Made by a program: the position numbers and the translations under genes
Notes under the pieces: generated by a model
What the model was told of the DNA's origin: nothing
Database searches by the model: none
The model's input: the letters and a program-made list of their open reading frames with translations, nothing else
In this document: positions 1 through 11,031 of the stretch, piece after piece
Numbering within the stretch: position 1 is the stretch's first letter
Layout: every line of letters begins with the position of its first letter
Assembly: GCA_037178625.1 (NCBI GenBank)
Contig: CM074146.1
Span: 1,116,001 to 1,180,000 of the forward strand
Source of the DNA: Skeletonema tropicum
Lineage: Eukaryota > Bacillariophyta > Thalassiosirophyceae > Thalassiosirales > Thalassiosiraceae
Direction of reading: 5' to 3'
DNA: 64,000 bases

Positions 1-2769
1 AAATACTTTTTTCATCCGTGTTTTACACATCCGTCACCTCTTGGAGAGAGGTCAGTATTGTATGTATGTAGGTGCACATCTCCCTCTTTCTATCTTCTCG
101 CTCTGTCTAAAATATATATGTATATTCCTGATGTTGACGGCAAGCCAACTCAATCAATATTTCATACACAAATAAGAAATCAAGCAATACATCATAAATA
201 ATAAATCTGTCTCCTTTTCTCTCTCTCTCTTCCTTCCTTTTAACCCTGTCGCTTCAACTTCCTATTAGCACCATCCCCCACACCCATCTGATACTACTTG
301 GTCTCATTCATCTCTCTATATAACCCAATCTCCTCCTCCAATATAAATCTTTTTGACTCTGCCAACATTATAGATCGCTGAAATAATGTGATGGAATTTC
401 AAAGAAGGTATATCGGAAGAGTGGAGAAAATGGTGAATATAAGAGGATATTATTGCTCTGGTGTCCACATTTGAGCCTTTGGTGCCGCCGTGTGTGATAA
501 TTCTGCAAAAGATTGTTCTTTTCTAGAGGTTTACTGTTGTTTTCCGTCAGTGGAGAAGGAAGAGCATTGTTATTAAAAGCACACACACGATGTTGTTGTT
601 GTGTGTCTCTCTCAGATCTCTCAAAGTTGAAAAAGCGAGTGTAGACACGAATAAGAGTAGCAAAAACAGCACAAAAAGCGACCAGCACCCGAGAGCAACC
701 CTAACACATCCAATGAAACCGATACGAAAAAATCAAAGATGTGAGTCTAATATTCATAATAAAGTGTGATAACATACTAAGAACTTCTCTTGAACTACTC
801 ACCTCTCTCTCATTCTTGAGTTTCTTACTACTAAGCATAGCAGCAACCAATAATTTTGAATATACAAATATCCCGCCAAACTATGACAGCGTCTGCTCTT
901 CTTCATTAGCAGATGCTCCTGTTGATGCTTATCAGTTCTTCTGTCGTGTTCTTTGTCCTTGTCGGCAATGTTATGTATGATGCATCAGTGGATCGGAGGA
1001 TGATGTGCTGTTGCCATGATCAAATGCACAATAACTGATGCCCCTCTTAATTTTTAGTCCATTAGCATGATAGAAGAAGGCCACTGCGTCTGATCGAGAA
1101 ATTAAATTGGCATAGCTATTGACATAATTATTACTAGCAAAGCGCCATGGTGAAGAGTGAAGTGGTGGTCATCGAAGTCGAAGTGTGTGGTGGTGCGTGT
1201 GGAAGCTTGTGGAAGGCGCCCCGCGCTTGAGCGACAAGTCGAGTACCGAGTGGCAGCCGATGTTGAAGCTGAGGTTGAAATTCATCACATTTTTGATTTA
1301 GGCATCTTGTTTCCATCATAAGTAAGTATCGTACGCCTGTACCGTCTGTGCCGTAATAATCAGGGAAGAACAATATGAACAGCCAACTTTGTGTTATTAA
1401 AATACTCGAAGATATTGTGAGAATCCTGAGAAGACAGCTGTTTTTTGAGTAACAAACAGTCGTAGTTAGCTGCATTATGGCCTGGCCGTGAGTCGTTGAT
1501 TTCAATGTCATATATTATAGATGTGAGTAGTAACGTTTGATACTTCTTCTTGGGGACATTACATCGTAGCTTTGCCATCGCCAATGACGAGCAAATCATC
1601 ATCTCCTCCGATCAGGCTGAGACGGACTGCTCTGATAGACTGATACATCATTGCTTTGTTTGTAAGGTGCAGCCAATGAAACGGAGTTGGCGCAGATAAT
1701 CTTGGTCATGCCGGCTGGAAAAATCGGCTCTATATTATGATTAAAGTGGATCGGAGAAGAAGTCTTTTAGTCTAGAGTACGACGCAGGAGACATCTGATC
1801 GCAATTCCACAGGCTACAAATTGGCTCATTAATGGGACATTCTGTTGGAAAAGGCTTGTTTCTTCCATCGGCTAATGATGTTGTATATTGTAGTTGATGA
1901 TCAATCAAGTCGTGTTGACACATTCTTTGTGATCTGCAGGCAGTTCATTATCATGATCGTACTTCGTGATTTGCCTTTCGGACAACGTATGCGCGCGAGT
2001 GGTGACAGTAGCGGTAGATTCGAACTTGTGACAGCTCTAGCGTTATAGATTCGAACTTGCTTCTATAATGTAATCAGGGCTATCCTTGACCAGGGCGTGA
2101 GGCTATCATGGTCTTTGAAACCTAACTCCGGCTAGGTTCTATACTACGTTGCACATCGTCGAGAGATCTATGAACTGATGAGCTTTGAATTGAGTAAAGC
2201 TGTAGCTTATTTTTATCTGAAGTCCAAGCAGACAGCAAGAAGTGTACAGCTGAAAGAAACTGAACGACAACAAGAGACACTTTATGAATATGTAAGGTTG
2301 GATACTGTTTTCCGCTTCTACTAGAGAGTACCCAACGCAGAGGTGACAAGAGATGACATCAACGAATAAATTGATCAAAGAGCCAATACAACATCCATGT
2401 AGGTACCATGTGTATGATATTTGCACTTACTAAATCATTACAATCTATCTAAAGCAGCGCTGTTCATACCTGGAAATAAATCTCTAACATGTACCTAATG
2501 TGTATTGCCCAAATTTAACAACATGACAACACAGTTTTCTATTCATATACACACACTCTTTGAACGAAACGAACCACTTCATGATGATTCTTTTCTCCCA
2601 TGCTTCACATATTTATTCATTGTGACATACAAACATAAGAGACAAATAATAATCGCTCCAACTGCAGCACAATAGACTTGCACGATGATCCATTTCATGT
2701 TATCATTTCCATGAACACGACGTGTGTAATCTACTCTCTACACTTTGGGCGAGCAGGAAGAACGGTCGA
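1..2769. other. Intergenic DNA, no supported gene
   Basis: This stretch holds only short open frames on both strands. None has a recognisable domain, and two of the longer ones (368-688 minus, 741-980 plus) open with GTG rather than ATG. Pyrimidine-rich runs and CT microsatellite-like sequence occur near 200-240. I see no conserved splice-linked reading frame, although a short multi-exon gene could be missed. Confidence 0.5.
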
Positions 2770-3138
2770 TTAGCTTCGCTTGGCTGCCTTTGCCTTCACC
2801 GCCTTGCTGGTAGTGAGCATCGACATGGAGGCTGCTGACATGGAATACGAATACGACATGGAAACGACAACTGGAGCTCGAGTAGGCGTAGCTGTCGGAG
2901 TTTTTGTTGGCTTTGAGGTAGGCTTAGCTGTCGGAGTTTTTGTTGGCTTTGGAGTAGGGCTGACAACGGGAGAGGGGGTGGGCTTAGGTGTCGGAGGATC
3001 CGAAGGAGCCAAAGAGGGTTCCTTGCTGCCCTTACCGTGTGGCAAAAAAGCGGATTCATCTTGTGCTTGGGCGGCGGCGAGGAAAAGTAGTGCGAGAAGA
3101 GCTCCGCGGATGATGGAATTAATGGTGGCAGTACTCAT
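2770..3138 (-). CDS. Secreted Pro/Thr/Lys-rich protein
   Basis: The 122-aa product opens with a clear signal peptide: a short basic N-region, a Leu/Ala-rich core and an AQAQ cleavage region near residues 22-26. A low-complexity stretch follows (about residues 40-90) built from imperfect TPKPTKTPT-type repeats, then a Ser/Met/Tyr segment and a basic C-terminus. Such PT-rich linkers are common in secreted or wall-associated diatom proteins, where they act as spacers and glycosylation sites. No catalytic domain is visible, so the function is unknown. The ATG at 3138 sets the signal peptide correctly. The opposite strand is also open for 178 codons, but that is a composition shadow of the repeat. 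Confidence 0.65.
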   Translation of the reverse strand: MSTATINSIIRGALLALLFLAAAQAQDESAFLPHGKGSKEPSLAPSDPPTPKPTPSPVVSPTPKPTKTPTAKPTSKPTKTPTATPTRAPVVVSMSYSYSMSAASMSMLTTSKAVKAKAAKRS

Positions 3139-4025
3139 GATGGATGTGGATGCAGATGTATTGTTAATATTGTGTCTATCTATTGTTGCTGTGCTGTATC
3201 GCTTGGTTGGTTATTTTATGAGTGATGGAGTTCGTTGTTCGTGTCGTTCCATCGATTTTATTTTGAATTTTGAGCGACGGTGTCCGGATGGTTGGAAACG
3301 GCAGAAAATGGACTGAATGATTAACCATATAATTTCCGACTGATGCGAAAGGCTTCTTCATGAGAATCGGACGCCTTTCTCGTACTCATATTCATACAAT
3401 ACCAGTAGATGATATATATAGGTGTCAACAGACAAGCCCCAGCCCGCCCACCCTATATACAAGACAATCCAACCAACTTCCAACCAATCTTATCACTGTG
3501 CAGAAGCTTTATCGAGGTTGGAAAATAGAGAGAAACTATTGTACCTTGCTGCACTGACTTCAAACAAGTCTTTTTGATTTAATGTGGCTGACCAGAGTGA
3601 TCGCTACATACACTACTTATCTATTTGCTATGCACTATTTATGTGTGTAGGTAATTCTTGTACGAGTGTCCCTGTCAGAGCCATGTTTTAGGTGCATCAA
3701 ATCTCAAAACGCAGGCGAAAGTGATGTGAATTGTTGACGTTCGGAGAAGTCTGTACTAACTAGATGGAGACTAGCATTTACCGATAGCACCTTCAATTGC
3801 AAGTTATGCCCGTATCATCCTTATTTGTCACAAAGCATGTGCATGTCGACAAAAAAGGAACAAAAGGAATGCAGTACTTACTCATGTAGGCAGATAGTAA
3901 CAATAATGTTCTTTCTACTTCTACTTTGTGTTCGGGATATTATTCACTTATTCTACTAGCACTCTAACTAGCACAACCTAACCACTGGCGCATAACTTCA
4001 AACTCTTTTTCTCATCACAAGACAC
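3139..4025. other. Intergenic DNA
   Basis: Nothing is recognisable here. The first part is probably the promoter of the minus-strand secreted protein gene. The open frames are short and have no domain. Confidence 0.5.
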
Positions 4026-4661
4026 TTATCTCCTTGCCCTCTTACACGGCCTTTCCCTAAATATCTGTTGACTACTAAAACACTCCATCGTAGCGTCCCC
4101 AATCAATATCACAGTTTTAGAAGAGGCATTACTCAATAATACATGCTGAAGCGGGATCAAGTCCTCGTGGTCATGGAATGTAGCCGCTCGGACTGAGTAT
4201 GATAGCAAGGCATGGACTGATTCGTGATTCAGTGCTTGTTTGGAAGAGGTAATGTCGTCATCGTCTTCAAAGAGGGAGCAGGAATCATCACATGCAAAAT
4301 GCAATGGAGTCTTTCCATCACGATCTTGAATATCGCATGCTTGAGGATACGCATGTGCTATAATCGCTATAACTTCTGGATTTGCTCCAGAACCCGCAGC
4401 CACGTGAAGAGGTGTCCGATCGAGACAATCCATGGCTGCTGTCATGTGAGGGCATGTATGAATCATTTGAGCGATGATATCAGATGGAGGATTGTAGCGA
4501 ACTGCAGCATGTAGGAGGGTCATCCCGTTGAACTCGGAGCACGCCGATATGGCGCTTGCAATCTCTTGAAAGAGTGTTGAGTCAGATAGGACGGTTACCC
4601 GGAAGGTGTCCCAATCTTGGTTGACGAGGAGCTGTAGGACTTCACTGATGGAGCTGGACAT
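4026..4661 (-). CDS. Small ankyrin-repeat protein
   Basis: The 211-aa product has at least three ankyrin-like units between residues about 44 and 150. They are recognisable by the TLLHAA, TPLHVAAGSG and TPLHFAC cores, which match the consensus TPLHxAA, each followed by a helix of the VIAIIAHAYP type. An acidic patch (FEDDDD) separates the third unit from a more divergent fourth, and the protein ends in a basic tail (KRARR) that could be a nuclear signal. Ankyrin repeats mediate protein-protein contact; no enzymatic domain is attached, so the partner is unknown. Small stand-alone ankyrin proteins of this kind are numerous in diatom genomes. The ATG at 4661 gives a complete single-exon gene. 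Confidence 0.8.
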   Translation of the reverse strand: MSSSISEVLQLLVNQDWDTFRVTVLSDSTLFQEIASAISACSEFNGMTLLHAAVRYNPPSDIIAQMIHTCPHMTAAMDCLDRTPLHVAAGSGANPEVIAIIAHAYPQACDIQDRDGKTPLHFACDDSCSLFEDDDDITSSKQALNHESVHALLSYSVRAATFHDHEDLIPLQHVLLSNASSKTVILIGDATMECFSSQQIFRERPCKRARR

Positions 4662-5621
4662 GGTGTTTATTATGGTTTATTATTGTTGGCGAATGTGGTT
4701 GATGTTTAATGGTGGTCTCTCTCTATGATGTGTTCGATAGAGAGTACTACTCCTACTTCATAAGTAAAAGGTACATACAGTGTCGTGAAGCGAGCCACTT
4801 GACACGGAATCCGTGATAAAGAATGATGTAAATTTTTGAAATGTGACCGTGCACACACAAAGAATGGTGAAATTCACGTGTCTAGCTAGTCACTACGGAT
4901 CCGCTTCGTTTGATTTGACAATTAACGTCTCTCGTCATTTTTCTACTTTATGTCACGTTATAGTACTACGACACTAACAAAGACACTATTTGTATTCAGT
5001 TCGTCATAGCCACTGTGTCACAATTCTCTAGAAATTTTGCGGTCTCCGTGAACCGTCGTGTAATGTGTGTGTATATTTATACGTTGCGAACCTTGAGAAA
5101 AAATAAAATCACAGAAAGAATCAAGGGGTTACGTAATGACCTAAAACTGGATGGTTCGCATCCGGTTTGCTTCCGTAGAAAGAGTTCGCATCAGGGTTCT
5201 TACTTTCAACAGAAATTATGCTACTAATTCCTCTCGTTCAATGCTTGGGGTTCGCACGATGTAGGACATCTTTTTGTTGCTCATTTACGAGATTTTTAAT
5301 GACGAACGGGATAAGTGAAAGAGAGAATCGCGATCGCGATGGCCACTTTCAACTTTTGAGGGACAGTTCTGCTGGTGATGAGACACCAAAAGGTCGCGAG
5401 GTTGTCACCTGCTGTGCCGAAAATGCAGCTATCCAGCGCGTCATCGCCGGAAGCAAAAGATTTTTTTGAGACGTCTTCGTTCCTTGCCACACGTGCAAAA
5501 AAATCATAATTTTCCCTTTCAGATCGCATTGGTACATATTATTTTTGGACACCATCGACATCAATAAAAAGATTCAAGACATTGTTATTATTATTTGCGC
5601 CGACCCAGACATCAATCAACA
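4662..5621. other. Intergenic DNA between divergent genes
   Basis: This is about 960 bp between the minus-strand ankyrin gene and the plus-strand His-rich secreted protein gene. Both promoters must lie here, but no motif can be named with confidence. Short open frames on both strands lack domains. Confidence 0.5.
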
Positions 5622-6047
5622 ATGAAGCTCTCCACTTGCATCATCGTACTATCATCTGCCCTCCTTCTGCAAGCGGCGAGTGCGCAGAACGCCACAGAGG
5701 ATGTGGCGGCGGTTGCTGAAGTTATGGACATGGGTGTCAATGGAACTGAAGCAGTCGTCACTACTGATGAAGCCGTCACTACTGATGAAGAAGATGATCA
5801 CGATGAAGAAGATGATCACGATGAAGAGGAAGATCATGATCATGGAGAAGAAGATCATGATCATGGAGAAAAAGAAGATGATCATGACAGCCATGATGAT
5901 CACTCCGATCACTCTGATGATCACGGCCATGATCATGGCCATGATCACTCTGATGATGTGAAAATGAGCAGTACTTCATCTGCCACAGTCCGCGGTGTCG
6001 CAGTAGCTGCTTTGGCTCTTGCTGCTGGATCCATGATTGTTGCCTAA
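5622..6047 (+). CDS. Secreted His/Asp/Glu-rich protein, probably GPI-anchored
   Basis: The first ATG is at 5622; the open frame runs nine codons further upstream but only to a TTG. The 141-aa product starts with a signal peptide (MKLSTCIIV..., cleavage after the ASA near residue 20). It then has a long acidic and histidine-rich region of EEDDHD, DHDHGE and SDDHGHDHG repeats, and closes with a hydrophobic Ala/Val-rich tail (VAVAALALAAGSMIVA) typical of a GPI-attachment signal. Dense His/Asp/Glu repeats bind divalent metals or calcium. A cell-surface metal-binding or wall-associated role is an inference. It has no relation to the flanking genes. The minus strand is also open across the repeat, which is a composition effect. 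Confidence 0.75.
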   Translation: MKLSTCIIVLSSALLLQAASAQNATEDVAAVAEVMDMGVNGTEAVVTTDEAVTTDEEDDHDEEDDHDEEEDHDHGEEDHDHGEKEDDHDSHDDHSDHSDDHGHDHGHDHSDDVKMSSTSSATVRGVAVAALALAAGSMIVA

Positions 6048-6710
6048 GACTAAGATGGAATATGACGAGTGTATGTGATTGGGCTACGCTGTTGGATTTT
6101 ATCCAAGTTGTTGTTTGTTGAGAAGAGCAGATATATTTCCTGCGTGATCATAGATATCATTAACATTTCTAGTGCTAAAATGAGATTTCACATCTGCATT
6201 ACCTTTGTGTCATCAAAATCTAAGCACCTCCTTCACTTAATTTTCATCTCTACGCTCTTGACAAGGCACTACAAGTCAAGCAGCTACAGTATGAAGGAGA
6301 CTGAACTTGCCCTTGATGAGGTGAGTTTGAGATTTTGCTTGCGATATCTTACCCTTGCCTTGGCTGTCCTTGTGCTCTTCCCAAACCGAACTCGAACTTC
6401 CTGCTTCCTTCTCTCCAGAACACTTGTTCTACTCTTCATTGTCTGTGTCGATATTACTTCTTAGCGGGATGTTGCTGAAGAGTGCTTGTGTGTGCAGAGG
6501 TGTAGCAAAGTATTTCACATTAAGAATTGAGTCCGATAGAGATCCCTTTATAATCACTACTTATTGAAGACTCTATATGTATCCACTACATATGAGCTGA
6601 TACATTGTGCAAAGAAGAAGCCTGGGTGGAGGCGAATATCGTGTGGGAGATTAACCTCGATGCTACGCGTACGCCTATGCTTACATATTCTGCTCTGCTC
6701 GGCTTCAAAT

Positions 6711-7500
6711 TCAGCTCTTCTGGCAAAGTACATGAACAAACACTCTTGTGACCTGGCAACGAGATTCTTGACATTCACGGGAGCAATAAGCTACACATCG
6801 GCATCGACTGCAATACATTGTTTTTGCTGCGTTCCACTCTTCTTCCAGGGAAACTGCACTGTGGGTTGTAACATCATAACCCAATCTTCGTGATATTTTC
6901 ACCTCTTCGTACTTCTGATGCGGTGCCGGAAGAATTTGACAATTGTATGCATGTCGGCTTGGTATGTTCCATCTATTTTTGGCCAATTGTACAGAGCTTC
7001 AGTTCGATGCAGCTCAACCGCAATGAATTGCTTCAAGTACTAGTACCTGGCAGCAGTAGCAAAAAGCCGGGCGTAATCATATTTGCCGATCAGAATATTT
7101 TGCGTTCCAGCACGCAAAAAGAATTTGTTTTCAACTTGGCAGGATCACTCCGCACCTCGGCAAATTCATCCATCGTGGCCATATTAATTGCTCAAAGACT
7201 ATTCAAAACATCACCATTCCCACTACGAGATTCAGAAAAGTCTATGATAAATGTCTTCACGAATTGCACGCAAATATCTTCATCGGAAGGACGAGCGGCA
7301 CCATGGCATCGCGGCAATGACGATAGCGCTGCCAGCGGTTGCTCTGTTAGGTTACCCATACCAGTACACGTATGTAGTGCACCATAACTCCATTGAAGCT
7401 CACTATTTCCTATTTCTATTTTCTGGCGCCTTCCTTGCCTTGCCTTGGTTTCCTTTCCGCCCCATTGCCCTTTTGTCTTTACGATCGCTACAATCAACTC
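6711..7500 (-). pseudogene. MYND-finger gene remnant
   Basis: This is a decayed minus-strand member of the MYND family. The 3' part (6711-6986) still encodes a recognisable finger core (TMYCSRCRCVAYCSRECQESR). The 5' part (about 7192-7480) keeps the family segment with LAALSSLPRCHGAA and the following EDICVQFVKTF. The basic MGRKRNQ-type start is lost, the middle lies in other frames, and stops interrupt it. The intact copies at 8095 and 17304 show the same blocks in the same order, so this is a broken paralogue and not a separate gene. Confidence 0.75.
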
Positions 7501-7699
7501 CTTCTCGGCATGATGGTTGAAACACGGGAACCGTAGTTGAGAAGTGAAAAGATTGGAAAAAATGAAGCCACTTCGGCTGGACAAGATAAGGATAAGAGAC
7601 ATATCTTTCACACTTCTTACATTATTCTCACAATACGTAAAGTAATTTCGCAGCTGTTCACACACTCATCTCACAAGAACTTGTAGAGAGGAGAATGAG

Positions 7700-7860
7700 G
7701 TCTTTCCATTGAATATGCTCGACAATTGCCCCAAAAGGTAGTCAAAGACAGATCAAAGCAACCTCGGCAGATATCGTATCAGCAGCAGCTTGTCTTGATG
7801 TTGCTGTAGCCGATAGTACTCTCTCTAGAAAGGGTACATAGCAGTTCGTGCTCCCTAGTC
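7700..7860. repeat. Dispersed intergenic repeat, copy 1
   Basis: A non-coding segment containing GCCCCAAAAGGTAGTCAAAG and the following text recurs in diverged form near 25505-25690, where GCCCCAAAG is followed by GCAGTCAAAGACAGCTCAA. The order of blocks is the same, including a shared TCTTGATGTTGCT. It may be an old element or part of an old segmental duplication. Confidence 0.5.
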
Positions 7861-8094
7861 CTACTCTCTTTACATCTCCTTCTCTGACACTGCCCTCAAT
7901 AATCTGCTAAAATCAACTGGCAAAGTGCTCGAACACAGGCAGCCAAAAAATCAGGGTATCTCAGCTGTACACACTCATCCAGCTGGGAAAGCGCATTGAT
8001 CGTCACAAAAAGTCTTGTGATCCGACCATAATAGGAAAAGGAGAAGCTTACTGATAGAAGGATCTTCCTTACGAGAAATTAATACATCGACAAC

Positions 8095-8892
8095 TTAGAT
8101 ATTTTGCCGCTGCTTGACTTCAAAATCAACTTTTATGTCGAAGCATTTGTCGCAAGCACTCTTATGTCTTGACCAATCAGATATTTGACACTCACGGGAG
8201 CAATAGGTTACACATCGGCATCGACTGCAATACATTGTCCTGCTACGTTTCATCTCTACACACGGAAGAAATCTGCACCGAGGGTTGTAGCAAAAAGCTA
8301 TCTTTGTGATATTCTTCACTTCTTCGTACCTCTCATCTAAGCATGAGCAGGGAATGCGCCTACGAAAGAATTTTACAAGCGTGTGCATGTCAGCTTTGTA
8401 CCCTTCCAATATTTTTGGAAAGTTGTACAGAGCCTGAGATTGATTCAACTCAATAGCGATGTGTTGCTCTATGAACCTGGCATAAGTAGCAATTTGACGG
8501 GCATAATCATAATTGCCTTCAAGAATGAGTTGCGTTCCATTTGACAAAAGGTATGACGTCACTGCTTCCATTTTGATAGAATCTTTCCAAACGTGCGCAA
8601 ATTCATCCATCGTAGCATAGCGAGCGTCAATGAGGCATTCTGAAAGTGAAAGTCCACGGTCGCCGTCCCTAAAGCTTTCTCGAAATGATTTTCTGAATGC
8701 TGCAGCGAATTGAAAGGACGCATCTTTCACTTTCGCAGAAGCGGAAGATGGATCGACACCATGGCAGCACTTCCACTGCTGCATTTGCATTTGAGCCGCT
8801 AGTATTTGTCCTTGTCCGTTCTCTTCCACCTCTTGTTTAGCCTTGGCTTTGGCTGCCTTCCGCACCTTGCCTTGGTTTCTTTTCCTTCCCAT
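8095..8892 (-). CDS. MYND-finger protein, intact copy A
   Basis: The 265-aa product starts at the ATG at 8892 (MGRKRNQGK), the start shared by the whole family; the frame is open ten codons further upstream. Order: a basic Lys/Ala-rich N-terminus (residues 1-25), a conserved region with ATMDEFAHVW and ALYNFPKILEGY, a block HTLVKFFRRRIPCSCLDERYEEV, then a C-terminal MYND zinc finger. The finger has paired Cys (CYNPRC, CSRC), a YCSRECQ box and a final HKSAC. MYND fingers bind proline-rich peptides and often act in transcriptional co-repression; no SET domain is attached, so the role is unknown. Codon-for-codon it has the same length as the copy at 17304-18101, which suggests both are under constraint. 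Other copies nearby are broken. Confidence 0.85.
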   Translation of the reverse strand: MGRKRNQGKVRKAAKAKAKQEVEENGQGQILAAQMQMQQWKCCHGVDPSSASAKVKDASFQFAAAFRKSFRESFRDGDRGLSLSECLIDARYATMDEFAHVWKDSIKMEAVTSYLLSNGTQLILEGNYDYARQIATYARFIEQHIAIELNQSQALYNFPKILEGYKADMHTLVKFFRRRIPCSCLDERYEEVKNITKIAFCYNPRCRFLPCVEMKRSRTMYCSRCRCVTYCSRECQISDWSRHKSACDKCFDIKVDFEVKQRQNI

Positions 8893-9462
8893 GCCTAAAG
8901 ATATGTAATACATATCATTCAATCAATAGCATTTTCTACTTAGGCGAGGGCATGTTCCTTCCCATTGCAAAAGTTATTCGATCAAATATTATATGTAATC
9001 ACCAAGCATATGTAGTGTGAATACAACATAGAGTGACACGCATGCCATGCGCGCTGCACACCGCACAATATGTACACCTCTTGCGAGGCACGCACGCCGG
9101 GCACGGGCCGGCGGCGCGCGCACGCGTCGGGAAGAGACACGGCACTTGTTGATACCGGTACATAACTTACTTTCGAATCCTTTCTCGTGTCCAAGATCCA
9201 GTTCATAAGTAGATTTCGATTTGAGCGCTTCGTGGGTCCCTCCCCACTTCGCGATATTGGGCTGCCTTTGCGAAGAATTCGGGGGATGGTGTGGCATTCT
9301 AACGAGCTAGAACGAATGTCCAGTGCTTGCACTTACTTGACCGCCGCAGATTCCCTGCGTTTTGTGATTTTGTGCGGGGAGTACGATATCGCACAAGCCC
9401 TAAAATTTCCAACCCAGATTTCCACCTCAAAATCCAAGGTGGGAATAATCCCCGGGGGAGGC

Positions 9463-9523
9463 GAGGGGTGCCTCTGCTTGACACCCTACGTACTTAGTAG
9501 GGTGTCAAGCAGAGGCACCCCTC
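9463..9523. repeat. Perfect 26-bp stem hairpin
   Basis: Arms 9463-9488 and 9498-9523 are perfect inverse complements around a 9-base loop. The arm begins GAGGGGTGCCTCTGCTTGAC. It lies in intergenic DNA downstream of a GC-rich patch (9050-9140) and has no coding context. Confidence 0.85.
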
Positions 9524-9612
9524 AATCATTTCTCCGGCCACGAAGCTAGAGAAATGGCCCCGAAAAAGCCTGTTTCAACTGCAACAAAGACACAGTAAAA
9601 GATGACTAGTCA

Positions 9613-9724
9613 ATCTCATTATGTATTGTACCCGTCCAAAAAAAGTAATACTCTCAGTTCAGTATAAGTATAACTACAACATGATTAAGAATGCTCTTGC
9701 CAACTAAAGTAGATGATCGATGCC
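9613..9724. repeat. 112-bp direct repeat (target duplication), left
   Basis: The segment starting ATCTCATTATGTATTGTACC and ending GATCGATGCC recurs at 12941-13052 with one visible mismatch. The two copies abut the insert on both sides. The right copy follows a short poly-A run, as expected for target-primed retrotransposition. The length is far above the usual size for a LINE target duplication. Confidence 0.85.
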
Positions 9725-10180
9725 TGCGAAGCGAGCGCAGCGAGCGGAGCATCTCCATGGGGAAGATGAGCCGAGCGGAGCGATACGATGTTCTAAGTGG
9801 AGCGTTGCTCTCACAGAGAACTATATTCAGTCTAAGTCAGATGCGTACAGTGTCGGTCCTAATAAGAAAGATATAAATATAATGTTTACCGAGGGACTAT
9901 TGCCCAGGGGTCGAACGCTGGGTCTACCAATTGCCGGTTGGTTGTTTTTCCACTAAACTAAAAATAATATCATGCAAACAAAATACAATCTTCCTTACCT
10001 GCAGCAAGCAATAGCAGTCCATTAAGTTGATGGGAAGTAGGGACTGGGCGTGACATCGTGCGAACACCAAACATCGTCCCATGATGTCGGATATTTGCGG
10101 GATAGTCTGGCCTGGTATCACGAGAGAGCTACCTCCTGTGCAAATCCACTACACTACTTTGTTGCTACAACCGCATCTAG
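9725..10180. repeat. Inverted repeat, left arm
   Basis: This is the inverse complement of 10577-11031, from TGCGAAGCGAGCG to CCGCATCTAG. It contains a 78-codon open frame that appears on the opposite strand in the other arm; that frame has no recognisable domain and is probably incidental. Confidence 0.9.
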
Positions 10181-10576
10181 ATGAGTAGCTTAGTCTTAGG
10201 GAGATCTTCATCTCTTGCTAATGCTAGCGTCAACAGTTCCTATTTCTAGGTTGCTATGGATAGGTTCCTTTTTGGGATGAGACTATCATAGTTTTTCTGT
10301 TTATCATCTGATGAATCTTCCTCGTAGCTCCTCTCATTAGAGACTCATCACTAGAGAAGAATTGACCGATATACTATGTGTGGGCGACACTTATCTTGAT
10401 ATATATATGACTGTTGTTGGCAGCGGTCGCTAGCTCTTGGGTAGAGCCATAGAGGACGATTTCTCGTTTGTCTCATTCCACATTCGAATAGCACTTTACT
10501 AACCATATCCAGCTGGGTTTGGGGCGCAGGGTGGGTATTAATCCATGCCACTTGCTGGGTGGCCTCGATGTGATGG

Positions 10577-11031
10577 CTAGATGCGGTTGTAGCAACAAAG
10601 TAGTGTAGTGGATTTGCAAGGAGGTAGCTCTCTCGTGATACCAGGCCAGACTATCCCGCAAATATCCGACATCATGGGACGATGTTTGGTGTTCGCACGA
10701 TGTCACGCCCAGTCCCTACTTCCCATCAACTTAATGGACTGCTATTGCTTGCTGCAGGTAAGGAAGATTGTATTTTGTTTGCATGATATTATTGTTAGTT
10801 TAGTGGAAAAACAACCAACCGGCAATTGGTAGACCCAGCGTTCGACCCCTGGGCAATAGTCCCTCGGTAAACATTATATTTATATCTTTCTTATTAGGAC
10901 CGACACTGTACGCATCTGACTTAGACTGAATATAGTTCTCTGTGAGAGCAACGCTCCACTTAGAACATCGTATCGCTCCGCTCGGCTCATCTTCCCCATG
11001 GAGATGCTCCGCTCGCTGCGCTCGCTTCGCA
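10577..11031. repeat. Inverted repeat, right arm
   Basis: This is the near-perfect inverse complement of 9725-10180. Its last codons run in frame into the reverse transcriptase remnant, giving a fortuitous ATG at 10998. Confidence 0.9.

Noticed and set aside
741..980. 79-codon plus-strand frame with hydrophobic segments
   Set aside because: It opens with GTG (an ATG just before it runs straight into TGA), has no domain and no conserved context.
3140..3316. Plus-strand 178-codon frame over the PT-rich gene (2780-3316)
   Set aside because: It is antisense to a gene with a proper signal peptide; its Val/Gly repeats mirror the Pro/Thr repeats.
9720..9956. 78-codon frame present in both inverted arms
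   Set aside because: Duplicated only because the arms are duplicated; low-complexity start and no recognisable domain.
10820..10870. tRNA-like text (GGCAATTGGTAGACC...GCGTTCGACCCC)
   Set aside because: The T-arm does not pair in the right register and no acceptor or anticodon stem can be built.
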